DNA of 64,000 nt from Candidatus Pseudoruminococcus merdavium (GTDB taxonomy: Bacteria; Bacillota; Clostridia; Oscillospirales; Ruminococcaceae), in NCBI GenBank assembly GCA_904419745.1, contig CAJFSS010000008.1, forward strand, positions 47,498-111,497, given 5' to 3'. The stretch's first letter is position 1. The number at the start of each line of letters is the position of its first letter. This document shows, one piece after another, positions 17,316 to 27,028 of the stretch. Made by a program: the position numbers and the translations under genes. The notes below the pieces were generated by a model. That model was not told the DNA's origin and did not search any database. It saw nothing but the letters and a program-made list of their open reading frames with translations.

Positions 17316-17352
17316 CCTCCCGGAGAACCATCTTCGGGAGGGTTTATTCTTT
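17316..17352 (+). terminator. Terminator of the citrate operon
   Basis: CCTCCCG (17316-17322) pairs with CGGGAGG (17335-17341 region), followed by a T-rich tract. Confidence 0.75.
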
Positions 17353-17451
17353 ACGGCGTTTTATCGGAACTCTTGGAGAGAACTCCATAGGAGAAACCTG
17401 CATAAAAATTCTCTTATATGCAGGTGAATATCACGAAAAATGGGAAATTCA

Positions 17452-17480
17452 TTGTATAGAAATAAATTGTATTGTATAAT
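17452..17480 (+). promoter_or_regulatory. Sigma-A promoter of the M20 amidohydrolase
   Basis: TTGTAT (17452-17457) and TATAAT (17475-17480) are 17 bp apart. Confidence 0.6.
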
Positions 17481-17512
17481 TTCTTTATAAACTGGAAAAG
17501 GAGAAGGATTGT

Positions 17513-18805
17513 ATGACAGTGGATCAGCTCAAACAGCGTGCTTGTGAGGCTGTAGACAAAAACAGGGAAAAGATTATTTCAATTGGCAAAAGTATCCTCA
17601 GGGAACCAGAAATGGGATATAAAGAATTCAAGACTTCCCAGAAAGTGAAAGATGTTTTTGATGAGTTGGGCTATCCCTATGTGGATCAGCAGGCGATTAC
17701 AGGTGTAATCGGCACGGCCGCAGGAAAAGAGCATAAAGCAAAAATTGCCATTATGGGGGAATTGGATGCAGTTATGGTTCCAAACCATCCCTTTGCAGAC
17801 AAGACAACAAATGCCGCCCATGCATGTGGACACAATGTACAGATTGCCACAATGCTTGGTACCGCGATTGCTCTAAAGGAAAGTGGAGTGATGGGAGAGC
17901 TGGACGGCGATGTGGCTTTGATGGCAGTACCAAGCGAGGAAGGTGTGGAGCTGGAATACCGCAGCGGCCTGATAAAAGAGGGAAAAATCAGTTTTCTGGG
18001 TGGAAAACAGGAGTTTATTAAACTCGGCCTGTTTGACGATATTGACGCAATGGTTATGCAGCATACAACCAGTGGGGATATGGTCAACGCCGGTGGACCA
18101 GGAGGAATGGGTTTTATTGCAAAACTCATCCGCTACATTGGCAAGGAAAGCCATGGGGCGGTTCCAGAGCAGGGAATCAACGCTTTGACTGCGGCAAGGA
18201 TCGGACTTGGCGCAGTGGATGCTATCCGAGATACGTTCCGGGATGAGGATGGGATTCGTTGGCATCCGATTATCACCAAGGGCGGTGATCTTGTCAATGT
18301 TGTCCCCGGAGAGGTTAAAATTGAAAGTTTTGTCCGCGGCTACAGTATGGAAGCCATTAAGGATGCAAACTTTAAAATCAACCGTGCGCTGAAAGCGGGG
18401 GCAGATGCCGTTGGCGGTGAAATAGAAATTAATGATATGCCGGGCTACACCTTTTTCCATGAGGATCTGGAGCTTAAAAAGATAGTGGAGGACAATTTTA
18501 TCCAACTTGTCGGCAAAGATCGGGTTGGGGTGGGAAAAGCGTATACGACGGATGCAAACGATGTCTCCTATCTAATCCCGACAGTCCATGCCTATGCAGG
18601 CGGGGCGGTCGGCGTTGGGCATGGTGCGGACTATGCCGTGGAAAATGAGGAACTCGCCTACATTGTCGCTACAAAAATGCTGGTCATGACTGTCATCGAT
18701 TTGCTGTATGACGGTGCAAAAAAGGCCATCGAAATTAAGAAGAACTTCAAGCCCGTCTATACGAAAGAAGAATATCTGAGAGAATGGGGCGGCTTGGATC
18801 TATAA
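17513..18805 (+). CDS. M20-family amidohydrolase/peptidase
   Basis: The 430-residue protein has the M20 layout: GELDAVMVPNHPFA with AAHACGHNVQ (metal ligands), MAVPSEEGVE (catalytic Glu pair), a lid domain, and GHGADYAVEN near the end. M20D relatives cleave N-acyl amino acids or aminobenzoyl-glutamate-like amides, but no substrate can be assigned here. GGAGAAGG lies upstream. It has its own promoter and terminator. Confidence 0.85.
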   Translation: MTVDQLKQRACEAVDKNREKIISIGKSILREPEMGYKEFKTSQKVKDVFDELGYPYVDQQAITGVIGTAAGKEHKAKIAIMGELDAVMVPNHPFADKTTNAAHACGHNVQIATMLGTAIALKESGVMGELDGDVALMAVPSEEGVELEYRSGLIKEGKISFLGGKQEFIKLGLFDDIDAMVMQHTTSGDMVNAGGPGGMGFIAKLIRYIGKESHGAVPEQGINALTAARIGLGAVDAIRDTFRDEDGIRWHPIITKGGDLVNVVPGEVKIESFVRGYSMEAIKDANFKINRALKAGADAVGGEIEINDMPGYTFFHEDLELKKIVEDNFIQLVGKDRVGVGKAYTTDANDVSYLIPTVHAYAGGAVGVGHGADYAVENEELAYIVATKMLVMTVIDLLYDGAKKAIEIKKNFKPVYTKEEYLREWGGLDL

Positions 18806-18829
18806 TTCCGTAGAGACATACCTGCCGAA

Positions 18830-18875
18830 AAAGAACCTCTTTTCTTCCCTGACTTAGGAAGAAAAGAGGTTCTTT
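18830..18875. terminator. Bidirectional terminator, 19-bp stem
   Basis: 18830-18848 pairs with 18857-18875 without mismatch. It separates the amidohydrolase from the convergent DUF4037 gene. Confidence 0.9.
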
Positions 18876-18891
18876 CGTTGTATTTCGATGC

Positions 18892-20004
18892 TTATGCCTC
18901 ATGAACCACAGCTGTATTTGGCTGATAAAGGGCTTTTACATTATCTTGATAGAATAAGTTTTCCGTTAAGGCTGCGAAGTTTGCAATTTCGCTTAGAGTT
19001 CCAATTAGTGGGTAGTTCTCCAATTCTGTATTTTGAAGTTTTTTTACAGTTGCTTTTGCAAGTTTATCTGCAAAAATCACCTGAATATGCCTGCTGAAAT
19101 AATTTTCAATTTTTATGGGGACAAATTCCGTAAGATTCAGGGAATTATGCCAATCTGCCATGAGTTTTTGTGCATGCACAAGGTGGTATTCCCGTTGTTG
19201 GATATTTTTTGCAGTCAAAGCACGGGAGATGTTTTGTTTGATCTCAGGATCTACCGGTAATCGCTGGAACGCTGTCCCAAACCATTTGCTATAGGGCGCA
19301 TATTGATTACAATAGAGGAATGCCAGTCTCATGAGCCTTTCTGCAATTCTTGAACAGGCTAGGATAGAACCGATTTCATCTCCAACATCTGAACACCGTT
19401 TTACAAAAGCCTGTTCTTCGGCAATCAGCGACCAGTTGGAAGCAATTAGATAGAGTTTTACCTGTTCAGGGTAAAATCCTATTTTTGCAAGGAGATCTTT
19501 TAAATTTAGATTATCTATGAAGAGTTTTCCTGATGTCAGCGCCAATAGCCGGTGTTCAGAAAAACTAAGCCAATCCTGGGATGAAAGGGCATTCAGGTTA
19601 TTCGTTCCCAGATAAGCTTTTAAATACTCATTAATCGTATGAATAATGATAAGTGGGGAAACTGGCCCGTCTGATATCCGTTTTGAAATTCGTACCATCT
19701 TATCATTGGGATCTGGGGAAGAAAAGTTGACACTATATCCCCGGTATTCATACGGGAATTCTCTGGAGAAAATATCCATTATTTCATTTTTCCATTTGAT
19801 ATCCGTTTCTGGGAGAAATAGGTAAAAGCGCGGTCCCCACATATGATCTGTGGAGGTTTCGTCATCAAATCCGAGCACATCGGAGCCATAGCCCAGTAAT
19901 CCGGCTGTATATTGTAACCCGGGGAAATGGTTGTTCAGAATTGGTTTTGCAATTTCATTGTAGAAGTCCTCGCATAAATCCATCCCTTTTATAAATTGCC
20001 TCAC
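18892..20004 (-). CDS. DUF4037 domain protein with nucleotidyltransferase-like N-terminus
   Basis: The 370-residue protein has LLGYGSDVLGFDDETSTDH near residue 37, a pattern reminiscent of nucleotidyltransferase folds (GS with spaced acidic residues). A long helical C-terminal region with LMADWHNSLNL follows. This matches the DUF4037 architecture, whose function is unknown. GTG at 20004 is chosen because AGGAGAGG lies 6 bp upstream. It is a single-gene unit and is visibly more AT-rich than its neighbours. Confidence 0.75.
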   Translation of the reverse strand: MRQFIKGMDLCEDFYNEIAKPILNNHFPGLQYTAGLLGYGSDVLGFDDETSTDHMWGPRFYLFLPETDIKWKNEIMDIFSREFPYEYRGYSVNFSSPDPNDKMVRISKRISDGPVSPLIIIHTINEYLKAYLGTNNLNALSSQDWLSFSEHRLLALTSGKLFIDNLNLKDLLAKIGFYPEQVKLYLIASNWSLIAEEQAFVKRCSDVGDEIGSILACSRIAERLMRLAFLYCNQYAPYSKWFGTAFQRLPVDPEIKQNISRALTAKNIQQREYHLVHAQKLMADWHNSLNLTEFVPIKIENYFSRHIQVIFADKLAKATVKKLQNTELENYPLIGTLSEIANFAALTENLFYQDNVKALYQPNTAVVHEA

Positions 20005-20087
20005 GATATCCTCTCCTAACTTAATTACTTATACACTTAAAGGTACTTTCATGATATCATATAAAAAATTTTTTATCTGTTTCCTTG

Positions 20088-20128
20088 TAAAAAAATACCT
20101 GTAAATGCTATTTGGCATTTACAGGTAT
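20088..20128 (-). terminator. Terminator of diaminopimelate dehydrogenase
   Basis: A 14-bp perfect stem (20095-20108 with 20115-20128) followed on the minus strand by seven T. Confidence 0.88.
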
Positions 20129-20147
20129 GAATGATACGCACGATAGA

Positions 20148-21134
20148 TTACAGCAGTTCCTTGCGAAGATCGGCTGAGTCTTTTGGAGAGAGCATAGCAG
20201 GCGCAATATCAAAGACGGTTTTGGCTCCGCACTCGCCGTTTTGCGCCATCCGGTAAGCGGCGCGTGCATAGGCCACCAAGACGCTGGAGGTGAATTCTGG
20301 ATTGGAATCCAGTTTTAAAGAGTACTCGATGATGTGTTTATTGTTGCCGTCTCCAGTCGTTCCGCTGCGCAGGACAAATCCACCGTGCGGCATTTTGCTG
20401 TGATTGCGATGGAGTTCTTCTTCACTGATGAAGTGGACAACGGTGTCATATTCATCAAAATAGTTTGGCATGGTCTTGATAGCATGCTCAATCTGGGCTT
20501 TATCAGCGCCTTCTTCTGCAACGACATAGCACTCACGCAGATGTTTTTGACGGGTGGTGAGCTGCGGATGCGCACCCGAGCGGACAGCTTCTAAAGCTTT
20601 TTCGATAGGAACAGTGTACTGAATTGCATTTTTGACACCCGGCACCCTGCGGATGGCGTCGGAATGTCCCTGGCTGACGCCTTTTCCCCAAAAGGTGTAG
20701 TTCTCCCCATTCGGGAGAATCGACTCTGCGTACAAACGGTTTAGGGAAAACAGTCCTGGATCCCAGCCGACAGAAATAATGGAGATGTGTTTGGAATTTT
20801 TTGCAGCCTCATCCACTGCGGCAAAGTATTCCGGAATTTTTGCATGGGTGTCAAAGCTGTCAATGGTGTTGTACAGTTTGGCCACTGCCGGCCCCTGCTC
20901 TGGAAGATCGGTTGCGGAGCCTCCGCACAGAATCATCACGTCGATTTTTCCCTGCATACATGCAAGAGCGTCCATGGAATAGACTTTTGCATTTTCCGTG
21001 AGAATATGTAGGGATGCGGGATCCCTTCTTGTAAAAACAGCGGCAAGCTCCATATCTGGCGCATGGGAAATAGCAAGCTCCGCGCCGCGTCCAAGATTGC
21101 CGTAGCCGACAATACCTATTTTGATTTTGTTCAT
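20148..21134 (-). CDS. ddh: meso-Diaminopimelate dehydrogenase
   Basis: This NADPH-dependent enzyme forms meso-diaminopimelate from tetrahydrodipicolinate in one step, for lysine and peptidoglycan. The Rossmann motif GIVGYGNLGRGAE is at residues 6-18. SVGWDPGLFSLNRLYAE and FWGKGVSQGHSDAIRRVPGV are diagnostic of the family. The protein has 328 residues from the ATG at 21134, which has GGAAGGGG upstream. It is a single gene with its own promoter. Confidence 0.95.
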   Translation of the reverse strand: MNKIKIGIVGYGNLGRGAELAISHAPDMELAAVFTRRDPASLHILTENAKVYSMDALACMQGKIDVMILCGGSATDLPEQGPAVAKLYNTIDSFDTHAKIPEYFAAVDEAAKNSKHISIISVGWDPGLFSLNRLYAESILPNGENYTFWGKGVSQGHSDAIRRVPGVKNAIQYTVPIEKALEAVRSGAHPQLTTRQKHLRECYVVAEEGADKAQIEHAIKTMPNYFDEYDTVVHFISEEELHRNHSKMPHGGFVLRSGTTGDGNNKHIIEYSLKLDSNPEFTSSVLVAYARAAYRMAQNGECGAKTVFDIAPAMLSPKDSADLRKELL

Positions 21135-21195
21135 GGAAAATATCCCCTTCCTATTTAAAATTCTCTGTTTAGTTAGTAATTTATAACTGGAAACT

Positions 21196-21224
21196 ATCAT
21201 AGCACAGTTTTTCGTGTGGGACAA
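21196..21224 (-). promoter_or_regulatory. Sigma-A promoter of ddh
   Basis: On the minus strand TTGTCC (21219-21224) and TATGAT (21196-21201) are 17 bp apart. Confidence 0.7.
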
Positions 21225-21262
21225 GAAAGAAAATGCGAAGATTTTGCCTTGTTCAAAAACAG

Positions 21263-21290
21263 AAAAAAACACCCGCATTTCAGCGGGTGT
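21263..21290 (-). terminator. Terminator of the HPr-like gene
   Basis: CACCCGC and GCGGGTG form a 7-bp stem with a 6-nt loop, followed by seven T on the minus strand. Confidence 0.8.
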
Positions 21291-21305
21291 GAAAGATAGT
21301 TTATT

Positions 21306-21536
21306 CTACTCAACAATAAACGGTTTGATTTCCTCCAGGAATTTATCACAATCATCGCTGTGAATTTCCGCCTTGATTGGGTTTGCAAGGTCGAGGCTGA
21401 AGATACCCATAATGGATTTTGCATCGATTGCATATCTGCCGGAGATGAGATCTACATCGAAATCATACTGGGAGACAATGTTGACGAAATTTTTCACATC
21501 GTTGATGGTACCCAAAAGAATGTTGACTGTTTTCAT
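21306..21536 (-). CDS. HPr-like protein lacking the phospho-histidine
   Basis: The 76-residue protein keeps the HPr fold signature: AKSIMGIFSLDLAN, including the Ser equivalent to Ser46, the site used by HPr kinase. The loop that normally reads GLHARPAA is replaced by GTINDVKNF, so the His15 phosphoryl acceptor is gone. It cannot carry phosphate from PEP in the usual way. A regulatory role like that of Bacillus Crh is an inference. GGAGG precedes the ATG at 21536; the gene is monocistronic. Confidence 0.8.
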   Translation of the reverse strand: MKTVNILLGTINDVKNFVNIVSQYDFDVDLISGRYAIDAKSIMGIFSLDLANPIKAEIHSDDCDKFLEEIKPFIVE

Positions 21537-21664
21537 AATTTCCAACCTCCTAAAATTGAATCGTACTTTGGTTTACCGCAGGTACACGGTATCTGCGGCG
21601 TCATGGCATGGCGCCGCAAAAATCAGGAATAATAGCCGCTTTATACTATTATTACCATAAATAA

Positions 21665-21693
21665 ACTATAACAGTCTGGCAGATTTTAGTCAA
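21665..21693 (-). promoter_or_regulatory. Sigma-A promoter of the HPr-like gene
   Basis: On the minus strand TTGACT (21688-21693) and TATAGT (21665-21670) are 17 bp apart. The leader to the ATG is about 120 nt. Confidence 0.7.
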
Positions 21694-21700
21694 CTGCTAA

Positions 21701-21729
21701 TTGTAATTAAAATGCAAATTTATTATAAT
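21701..21729 (+). promoter_or_regulatory. Sigma-A promoter of mtaB
   Basis: TTGTAA (21701-21706) and TATAAT (21724-21729) are 17 bp apart, pointing to mtaB. It is back to back with the HPr-like promoter. Confidence 0.6.
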
Positions 21730-21833
21730 GTATCTATATGTAGGTCAAAATTTTTACATATTTCCTATAAACTCGAATGGTTTCCCCAAAAATTTGCGAG
21801 GAAACCCAATCCATACAGGAAAGGCGGCAAGCA

Positions 21834-23135
21834 GTGAAGATTGCTTTTTACACCTTGGGGTGCAAGGTGAACCAATATGAAACCCAAATATTAAGACAAC
21901 TCTTTTCCGCAAACGGCTTCACCATTGTAGATGTGGAACAGCCTGCGGATATTTTTGTTATCAATTCCTGTACGGTCACTTCCTCTGGAGATAAAAAGAC
22001 CCGACAGATAATGCACCGTTTTAAGCGGAAAAATCCGGACGCCGTCATTGCGCTGACCGGCTGTTTCCCGCAGGCATTTCCAGATGCGGCAAAGCTGCTT
22101 CCGGAAGCGGATGTCATCACGGGGGCTTACAATCGGCGTGGTCTGCTGGAAGCAGTGTTCAAAGCCTGTCAGACGGGGGAGCGCATTATTGATATCACCC
22201 CTCATCAGCGCGGGGAATCTTTTGAACAGATGAGTGCGGGCGGATTTTTGGAACGTACACGGGCCTATGTCAAAATAGAGGATGGCTGCGAACGTTACTG
22301 TGCCTATTGTATTATTCCAAAAGCGCGTGGTCCGGTGCGATCCAAACCACTGGATTCCCTGGTCACGGAACTCGAAGAACTCTCCCGAGCAGGATACCGT
22401 GAGGTAGTCTTGGTTGGAATCAATCTCCCGTCCTACGGCAAGGATCTGGGCCTGCGGCTGATTGACGCGGTGGAAGCTGCCGCCGGGGTGGAGGGGATTG
22501 AACGGATCCGTCTTGGCTCCCTAGAACCGGAGCTGCTTTCCGACGAGGATATCGAGCGGATGTCCAGGATATCAAAACTCTGTCCCCAGTTCCACCTTGC
22601 GCTGCAAAGCGGGAGCAATGCAACGCTTAAGCGGATGAACCGCCACTATGACTGTGCGGAGTATGCACGAATTGCCGACAGCCTCCGCCGTCACTTTGAC
22701 AATGCTTCGGTTACAACGGATTTGATGGTGGGTTTTCCCGGGGAGACGGAAGAGGACTTTCTGGAATCTGCTGCGTTTGTCAAAAAAATGGAGCTTGCAA
22801 AGGTTCATGTTTTCGCGTACTCTGTAAGGGAGGGAACCCGTGCGGCGGTTATGCCGGATCAGGTTTCCCAGAAAGTCAAAGAGGAACGCAGCAGGCGGAT
22901 GATTCAAACCTGTAAGCAGACAAGGCTCGCCTTTTTGCAGACCCAGGTGGGGAAAACCTGCCGGGTACTTTTTGAGCAGTCCCCTGAGGATGGGACGTAC
23001 CAGGGATACAGTGAAAATTATACCCCTGTACATGTCAAGAGTGCAGAACCTCTGCATGGACAAATTTTGTCAGTCAGAATCACTGCTGTCGCAGAGGATG
23101 GAGATTCCTGCGATGGCGAACTAATTGAAAAATAA
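21834..23135 (+). CDS. mtaB: tRNA (N6-threonylcarbamoyladenosine-37) methylthiotransferase
   Basis: MtaB adds a methylthio group to t6A37 of ANN-decoding tRNAs. The N-terminal UPF0004 domain shows LGCKVNQYE, NSCTVTSSGDKKTRQ and TGCFPQ, giving three cysteines for the auxiliary cluster. The radical SAM motif is CERYCAYC near residue 151. DLMVGFPGETEEDF and a C-terminal TRAM-like domain follow. I chose GTG at 21834, with AAAGGCGG upstream, because the family begins at this point (VKIAFYTLGCKVN). The purL gene follows 63 bp later. Confidence 0.92.
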   Translation: MKIAFYTLGCKVNQYETQILRQLFSANGFTIVDVEQPADIFVINSCTVTSSGDKKTRQIMHRFKRKNPDAVIALTGCFPQAFPDAAKLLPEADVITGAYNRRGLLEAVFKACQTGERIIDITPHQRGESFEQMSAGGFLERTRAYVKIEDGCERYCAYCIIPKARGPVRSKPLDSLVTELEELSRAGYREVVLVGINLPSYGKDLGLRLIDAVEAAAGVEGIERIRLGSLEPELLSDEDIERMSRISKLCPQFHLALQSGSNATLKRMNRHYDCAEYARIADSLRRHFDNASVTTDLMVGFPGETEEDFLESAAFVKKMELAKVHVFAYSVREGTRAAVMPDQVSQKVKEERSRRMIQTCKQTRLAFLQTQVGKTCRVLFEQSPEDGTYQGYSENYTPVHVKSAEPLHGQILSVRITAVAEDGDSCDGELIEK

Positions 23136-23198
23136 GCTTTTTCTTTTTTGATATAAAAACCCTGATGCCACAAAACAAAAGCAAGGAGTGTCAAAACG

Positions 23199-26100
23199 AT
23201 GTCAGTGTACCGCATTTACGTCGAAAAGAAACCGGAGTTTGCTGTAGAAGCAAAGGGCATGTACCATGATATCAAAACCGCGTTGTCCATTGATGGACTG
23301 ACGAGTGTACGCGTCCTCAACCGCTATGATGTCCAGGGCATTTCCAGAGAACTGTTCGAGCAGGCTGTTCCAACAGTCTTTTCGGAACCGCAGGTGGACA
23401 ATTGTTCTTATGAATTAAAAGATTTTTCCAATGAGGAACATGTTTTTGCAGTTGAATACCTGCCGGGTCAGTTTGACCAGCGTGCGGATTCCTGCGCACA
23501 GTGTATCCAGATTCTTTCCCAAGGAGAAAAGCCTCTGGTACGTACTGCAAGGGTAATCATCCTTTCCGGGGAGATTTCGGAAGAACAGCTTGCGAAAATC
23601 AAAGCCTATGTCATCAACCCGGTGGAATCCAGGGAAGCGTCCCTTGGTACTTATGACACTCTGGAAACCAATTATGAAATCCCAACCGCAGTGGCAACTC
23701 TGGATGGTTTTATTTCGCTGGAGGAACCTCAGCTTGCGGAGTTTATTAAGACCCAGGGCCTTGCCATGGATTTGGACGATATCAAATTCTGCCAGCAGTA
23801 TTTTAAAGAAGAGGAACAGCGCGATCCGACAATCACCGAAATCAAGATGATCGATACCTATTGGTCGGATCACTGCCGGCATACGACCTTTTCCACCCAT
23901 ATCGAACAGGTGGATATCAAGCCGGAATTTGTTAAGAAAGCCTTTGAGCATTACCTGAATACCAGGGAAGAACTCTATAAAGGGAAAAACAAGCCGGTCA
24001 CATTGATGGATATGGCGGTCATTGGTGCGAAGAAACTCAAAGCGGACGGTGTTCTGACGGATACGGATGAATCCGAGGAGATCAACGCCTGCTCAGTAAA
24101 AATCAAAGTGGATGTGGAAGGCGAGGAGCAGGATTGGCTGCTCATGTTTAAAAACGAAACCCACAACCACCCGACGGAAATCGAGCCGTTCGGCGGTGCG
24201 GCGACCTGCCTTGGCGGGGCCATCCGCGATCCGCTCTCCGGGCGTTCCTATGTCTATCAGGCGATGCGCGTGACTGGCGCCGCCGATCCGACTCGTCCGG
24301 AAAGCGAAAAACTGGAGCACAAGCTGTCCCAGAGGAAAATCGTCACCACAGCGGCGGCGGGTTATTCCTCCTATGGCAACCAGATTGGGCTTGCTACCGG
24401 CCATGTCCATGAGCTGTACCATCCGGGCTATGTTGCAAAACGGATGGAAATCGGCGCCGTCCTTGGCGCGGCTCCCCAGGAAAATGTGGTCAGGGAACGT
24501 CCGCAGCCGGGGGATTTGATTGTCCTGCTCGGCGGCAGGACTGGAAGGGATGGCTGCGGCGGTGCAACCGGTTCCTCCAAATCACATACTGTGGATTCCC
24601 TGGAAACCTGCGGCGCAGAGGTGCAAAAGGGCAATGCGCCGGAAGAAAGGAAACTCCAAAGATTGTTCCGCAACGGGGAGGTCACCCGCCTGATCAAACG
24701 CTGTAATGACTTTGGCGCAGGCGGCGTTTCCGTTGCAATCGGGGAGCTTGCCGACGGCCTGCACATTGATTTGAACAAAGTCCCGAAGAAATACGACGGA
24801 CTGGATGGAACAGAACTCGCGATCAGTGAATCCCAGGAGCGTATGGCGGTGGTTGTCGCGGCGAAAGACGCGGAAAAATTCATCGAATATGCCCATACTG
24901 AAAATCTCGAGGCGACCGTTGTCGCAGAGGTCACGGAAGATGCGCGCCTGGTGTTGGAGTGGAATGGAAAGAACATTGTAAACCTTTCCAGGGAGTTCCT
25001 CAATTCCAACGGCGCTGTCAAACACACCGACATCGTCGTGGAGGATGTCAAACCCTGTGAAGTGTCCGTCAAAGGGGACAGCGCAGCGGAAAAATGGAAA
25101 AACCATGTCTCCTCCCTCAATATTTGCTCACAGAAAGGGCTGGTGGAACGCTTTGATTCCACCATTGGCGCCAACACTGTTTTGATGCCGTTTGGAGGAA
25201 AATACCAGCTTACCCCAGCGCAGGCGATGGCTGCAAAAATCCCGGTGCTTGGCAAAGAGACCAAGACCTGTTCTTTGATGGGGTGGGGCTTTAACCCCTA
25301 TGTCTCCAGCGCAAGCCCATTCCATGGGGCGATGCTCGCGGTGATTGAATCCGTGGCAAAGGTGATCTGCGCATCCGGTAGCTATCACAAGTGCTGGCTG
25401 ACATTCCAGGAATATTTTGAGAGAACCCAGAACAACCCATCCAGATGGGGCAAGCCGTTTGCAGCCCTGCTCGGCGCGTTGGAAGCACAGCTGAACTTGG
25501 GCATCGGCTCCATCGGCGGCAAGGACTCCATGTCCGGTACTTTTGAGGACATTGATGTCCCGCCAACACTTGTCTCTTTTGCGGTGTCTGTCACAAACAC
25601 GGACAAGGTCCTTTCTCCGGAGTTTAAAGAGGCAGGGAGTAAAGTTGTTTTCCTTGCCCCGAAATATGACGAAAACGGCTTGCCGGATTTTGAAAGCGTC
25701 AAGGCAGTCTTTGACGAGGTGGAAGATCTCATCTCTGAAGGAAAAGTCAAAGCTGCATGGGCGGTAACGAGCGGCGGTATTGCCGAAGGTATCTTCAAGA
25801 TGGCGCTTGGCAACCGGATCGGCTTTGCCTTTGATACCACAGTATCTGATGAAAAACTCTATGGCCCGACCAGCGGAGCATTCCTCCTGGAACTGGATAA
25901 GGAGACCCCCTGCTCCGGCGCGGTTGTCGGTCATACGGTCAAGGAGTACACTATTCTGGTAGATAGCGAGATTTTAAACCTTGCAGATTTGCAAAAGGCA
26001 TGGGAAGACACTCTCGAGCCGGTTTTTGCCTGCAATATTGAGACAAGCAAGGAGCCGGTGAAAGAGATATCCTTCCATGCGGAACAACATCTCTGTGCTC

Positions 26101-26915
26101 CGGTAAAAATTGCCCGTCCGAAAGTTCTGATTCCGGTATTCCCAGGTACCAACTGCGAATACGATACTGCAAAAGCATTTGCAAATGCGGGCGCTGATCC
26201 GGAAATTGTGGTTATTAAGAACCTCTCCTCCGCAGATATTACCGAATCTGTGGAACTTATGACAAAGAAAATCCAGGAGTCTCAGATTGTCATGTTGCCT
26301 GGCGGTTTCTCTGGCGGCGATGAGCCGGACGGTTCTGGAAAATTTATCACAGCATTTTTCCGCAATCCCAGCATTAAGGAGAGCGTGATGGAACTGTTGA
26401 ATATCCGTGACGGCCTGATGCTCGGTATCTGTAACGGGTTCCAGGCACTGATTAAACTCGGCTTGGTGCCTTATGGGGAAATCCGGGAAATGGATGATAC
26501 CTGCCCGACATTGACCTTTAACACAATCGGCCGTCATCAGTCCATGTTGGTCCATACGCGTGTGGCCTCCAATAAATCTCCGTGGATGCTGTATAATCCG
26601 GTTGGAACGGTTCATACCGTGCCTATTTCCCATGGAGAAGGCAGGTTTGTGGCAAGCGAAGAAATGCTTGAACAACTTGCGGCAAATGGACAGATTGCCA
26701 CCCAGTACTGTGATTTGGAAGGCAACCCGACCTTGGATATCCGCTTTAACCCGAATACTTCCCTGTGGGCAATTGAAGGGATTACCTCGCCGGACGGCAG
26801 GGTATTCGGCAAGATGGCCCATTCCGAGCGTATCGGCGACAATGTCTATAAAAATGTCGAAGGTGAGAAAGATCAGATGATCTTTAAAGCCGGCGTTGAC
26901 TATTTTAGGGGATAA
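23199..26915 (+). CDS. purL: Phosphoribosylformylglycinamidine synthase, fused synthase and glutaminase
   Basis: This enzyme converts FGAR, glutamine and ATP to FGAM in purine synthesis. The 1238-residue length is the long clostridial form with PurS-like, PurL and PurQ parts in one chain. The synthase region shows FKNETHNHPTEIEPFGGAAT and GIGSIGGKDSMSGTF. The C-terminal class I amidotransferase has FPGTNCEYDTAKAF and the nucleophile in LGICNGFQALIKLG, with SHGEGRF near the end. No other pur gene is nearby. Confidence 0.95.
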   Translation: MSVYRIYVEKKPEFAVEAKGMYHDIKTALSIDGLTSVRVLNRYDVQGISRELFEQAVPTVFSEPQVDNCSYELKDFSNEEHVFAVEYLPGQFDQRADSCAQCIQILSQGEKPLVRTARVIILSGEISEEQLAKIKAYVINPVESREASLGTYDTLETNYEIPTAVATLDGFISLEEPQLAEFIKTQGLAMDLDDIKFCQQYFKEEEQRDPTITEIKMIDTYWSDHCRHTTFSTHIEQVDIKPEFVKKAFEHYLNTREELYKGKNKPVTLMDMAVIGAKKLKADGVLTDTDESEEINACSVKIKVDVEGEEQDWLLMFKNETHNHPTEIEPFGGAATCLGGAIRDPLSGRSYVYQAMRVTGAADPTRPESEKLEHKLSQRKIVTTAAAGYSSYGNQIGLATGHVHELYHPGYVAKRMEIGAVLGAAPQENVVRERPQPGDLIVLLGGRTGRDGCGGATGSSKSHTVDSLETCGAEVQKGNAPEERKLQRLFRNGEVTRLIKRCNDFGAGGVSVAIGELADGLHIDLNKVPKKYDGLDGTELAISESQERMAVVVAAKDAEKFIEYAHTENLEATVVAEVTEDARLVLEWNGKNIVNLSREFLNSNGAVKHTDIVVEDVKPCEVSVKGDSAAEKWKNHVSSLNICSQKGLVERFDSTIGANTVLMPFGGKYQLTPAQAMAAKIPVLGKETKTCSLMGWGFNPYVSSASPFHGAMLAVIESVAKVICASGSYHKCWLTFQEYFERTQNNPSRWGKPFAALLGALEAQLNLGIGSIGGKDSMSGTFEDIDVPPTLVSFAVSVTNTDKVLSPEFKEAGSKVVFLAPKYDENGLPDFESVKAVFDEVEDLISEGKVKAAWAVTSGGIAEGIFKMALGNRIGFAFDTTVSDEKLYGPTSGAFLLELDKETPCSGAVVGHTVKEYTILVDSEILNLADLQKAWEDTLEPVFACNIETSKEPVKEISFHAEQHLCAPVKIARPKVLIPVFPGTNCEYDTAKAFANAGADPEIVVIKNLSSADITESVELMTKKIQESQIVMLPGGFSGGDEPDGSGKFITAFFRNPSIKESVMELLNIRDGLMLGICNGFQALIKLGLVPYGEIREMDDTCPTLTFNTIGRHQSMLVHTRVASNKSPWMLYNPVGTVHTVPISHGEGRFVASEEMLEQLAANGQIATQYCDLEGNPTLDIRFNPNTSLWAIEGITSPDGRVFGKMAHSERIGDNVYKNVEGEKDQMIFKAGVDYFRG

Positions 26916-26921
26916 CTGATG

Positions 26922-26960
26922 AAAATCCTCCTCGGAATACGTTTCGGGGAGGATTTTTGT
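26922..26960 (+). terminator. Terminator of purL
   Basis: AAATCCTCC pairs with GGGGAGGATTT across a short loop, followed by five T. Confidence 0.8.
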
Positions 26961-26982
26961 GCAATGATTCAGAGGTATTTAT

Positions 26983-27021
26983 AAAAACAGGGCTCGGATA
27001 ATCTGTCCAAGCCCTGTTTTT
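26983..27021 (-). terminator. Terminator of the sensory hydrogenase operon
   Basis: AAAAACAGGGCT (26983-26994) pairs perfectly with 27010-27021. The T run follows on the minus strand. Confidence 0.85.
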
Positions 27022-27028
27022 ACGTCTT

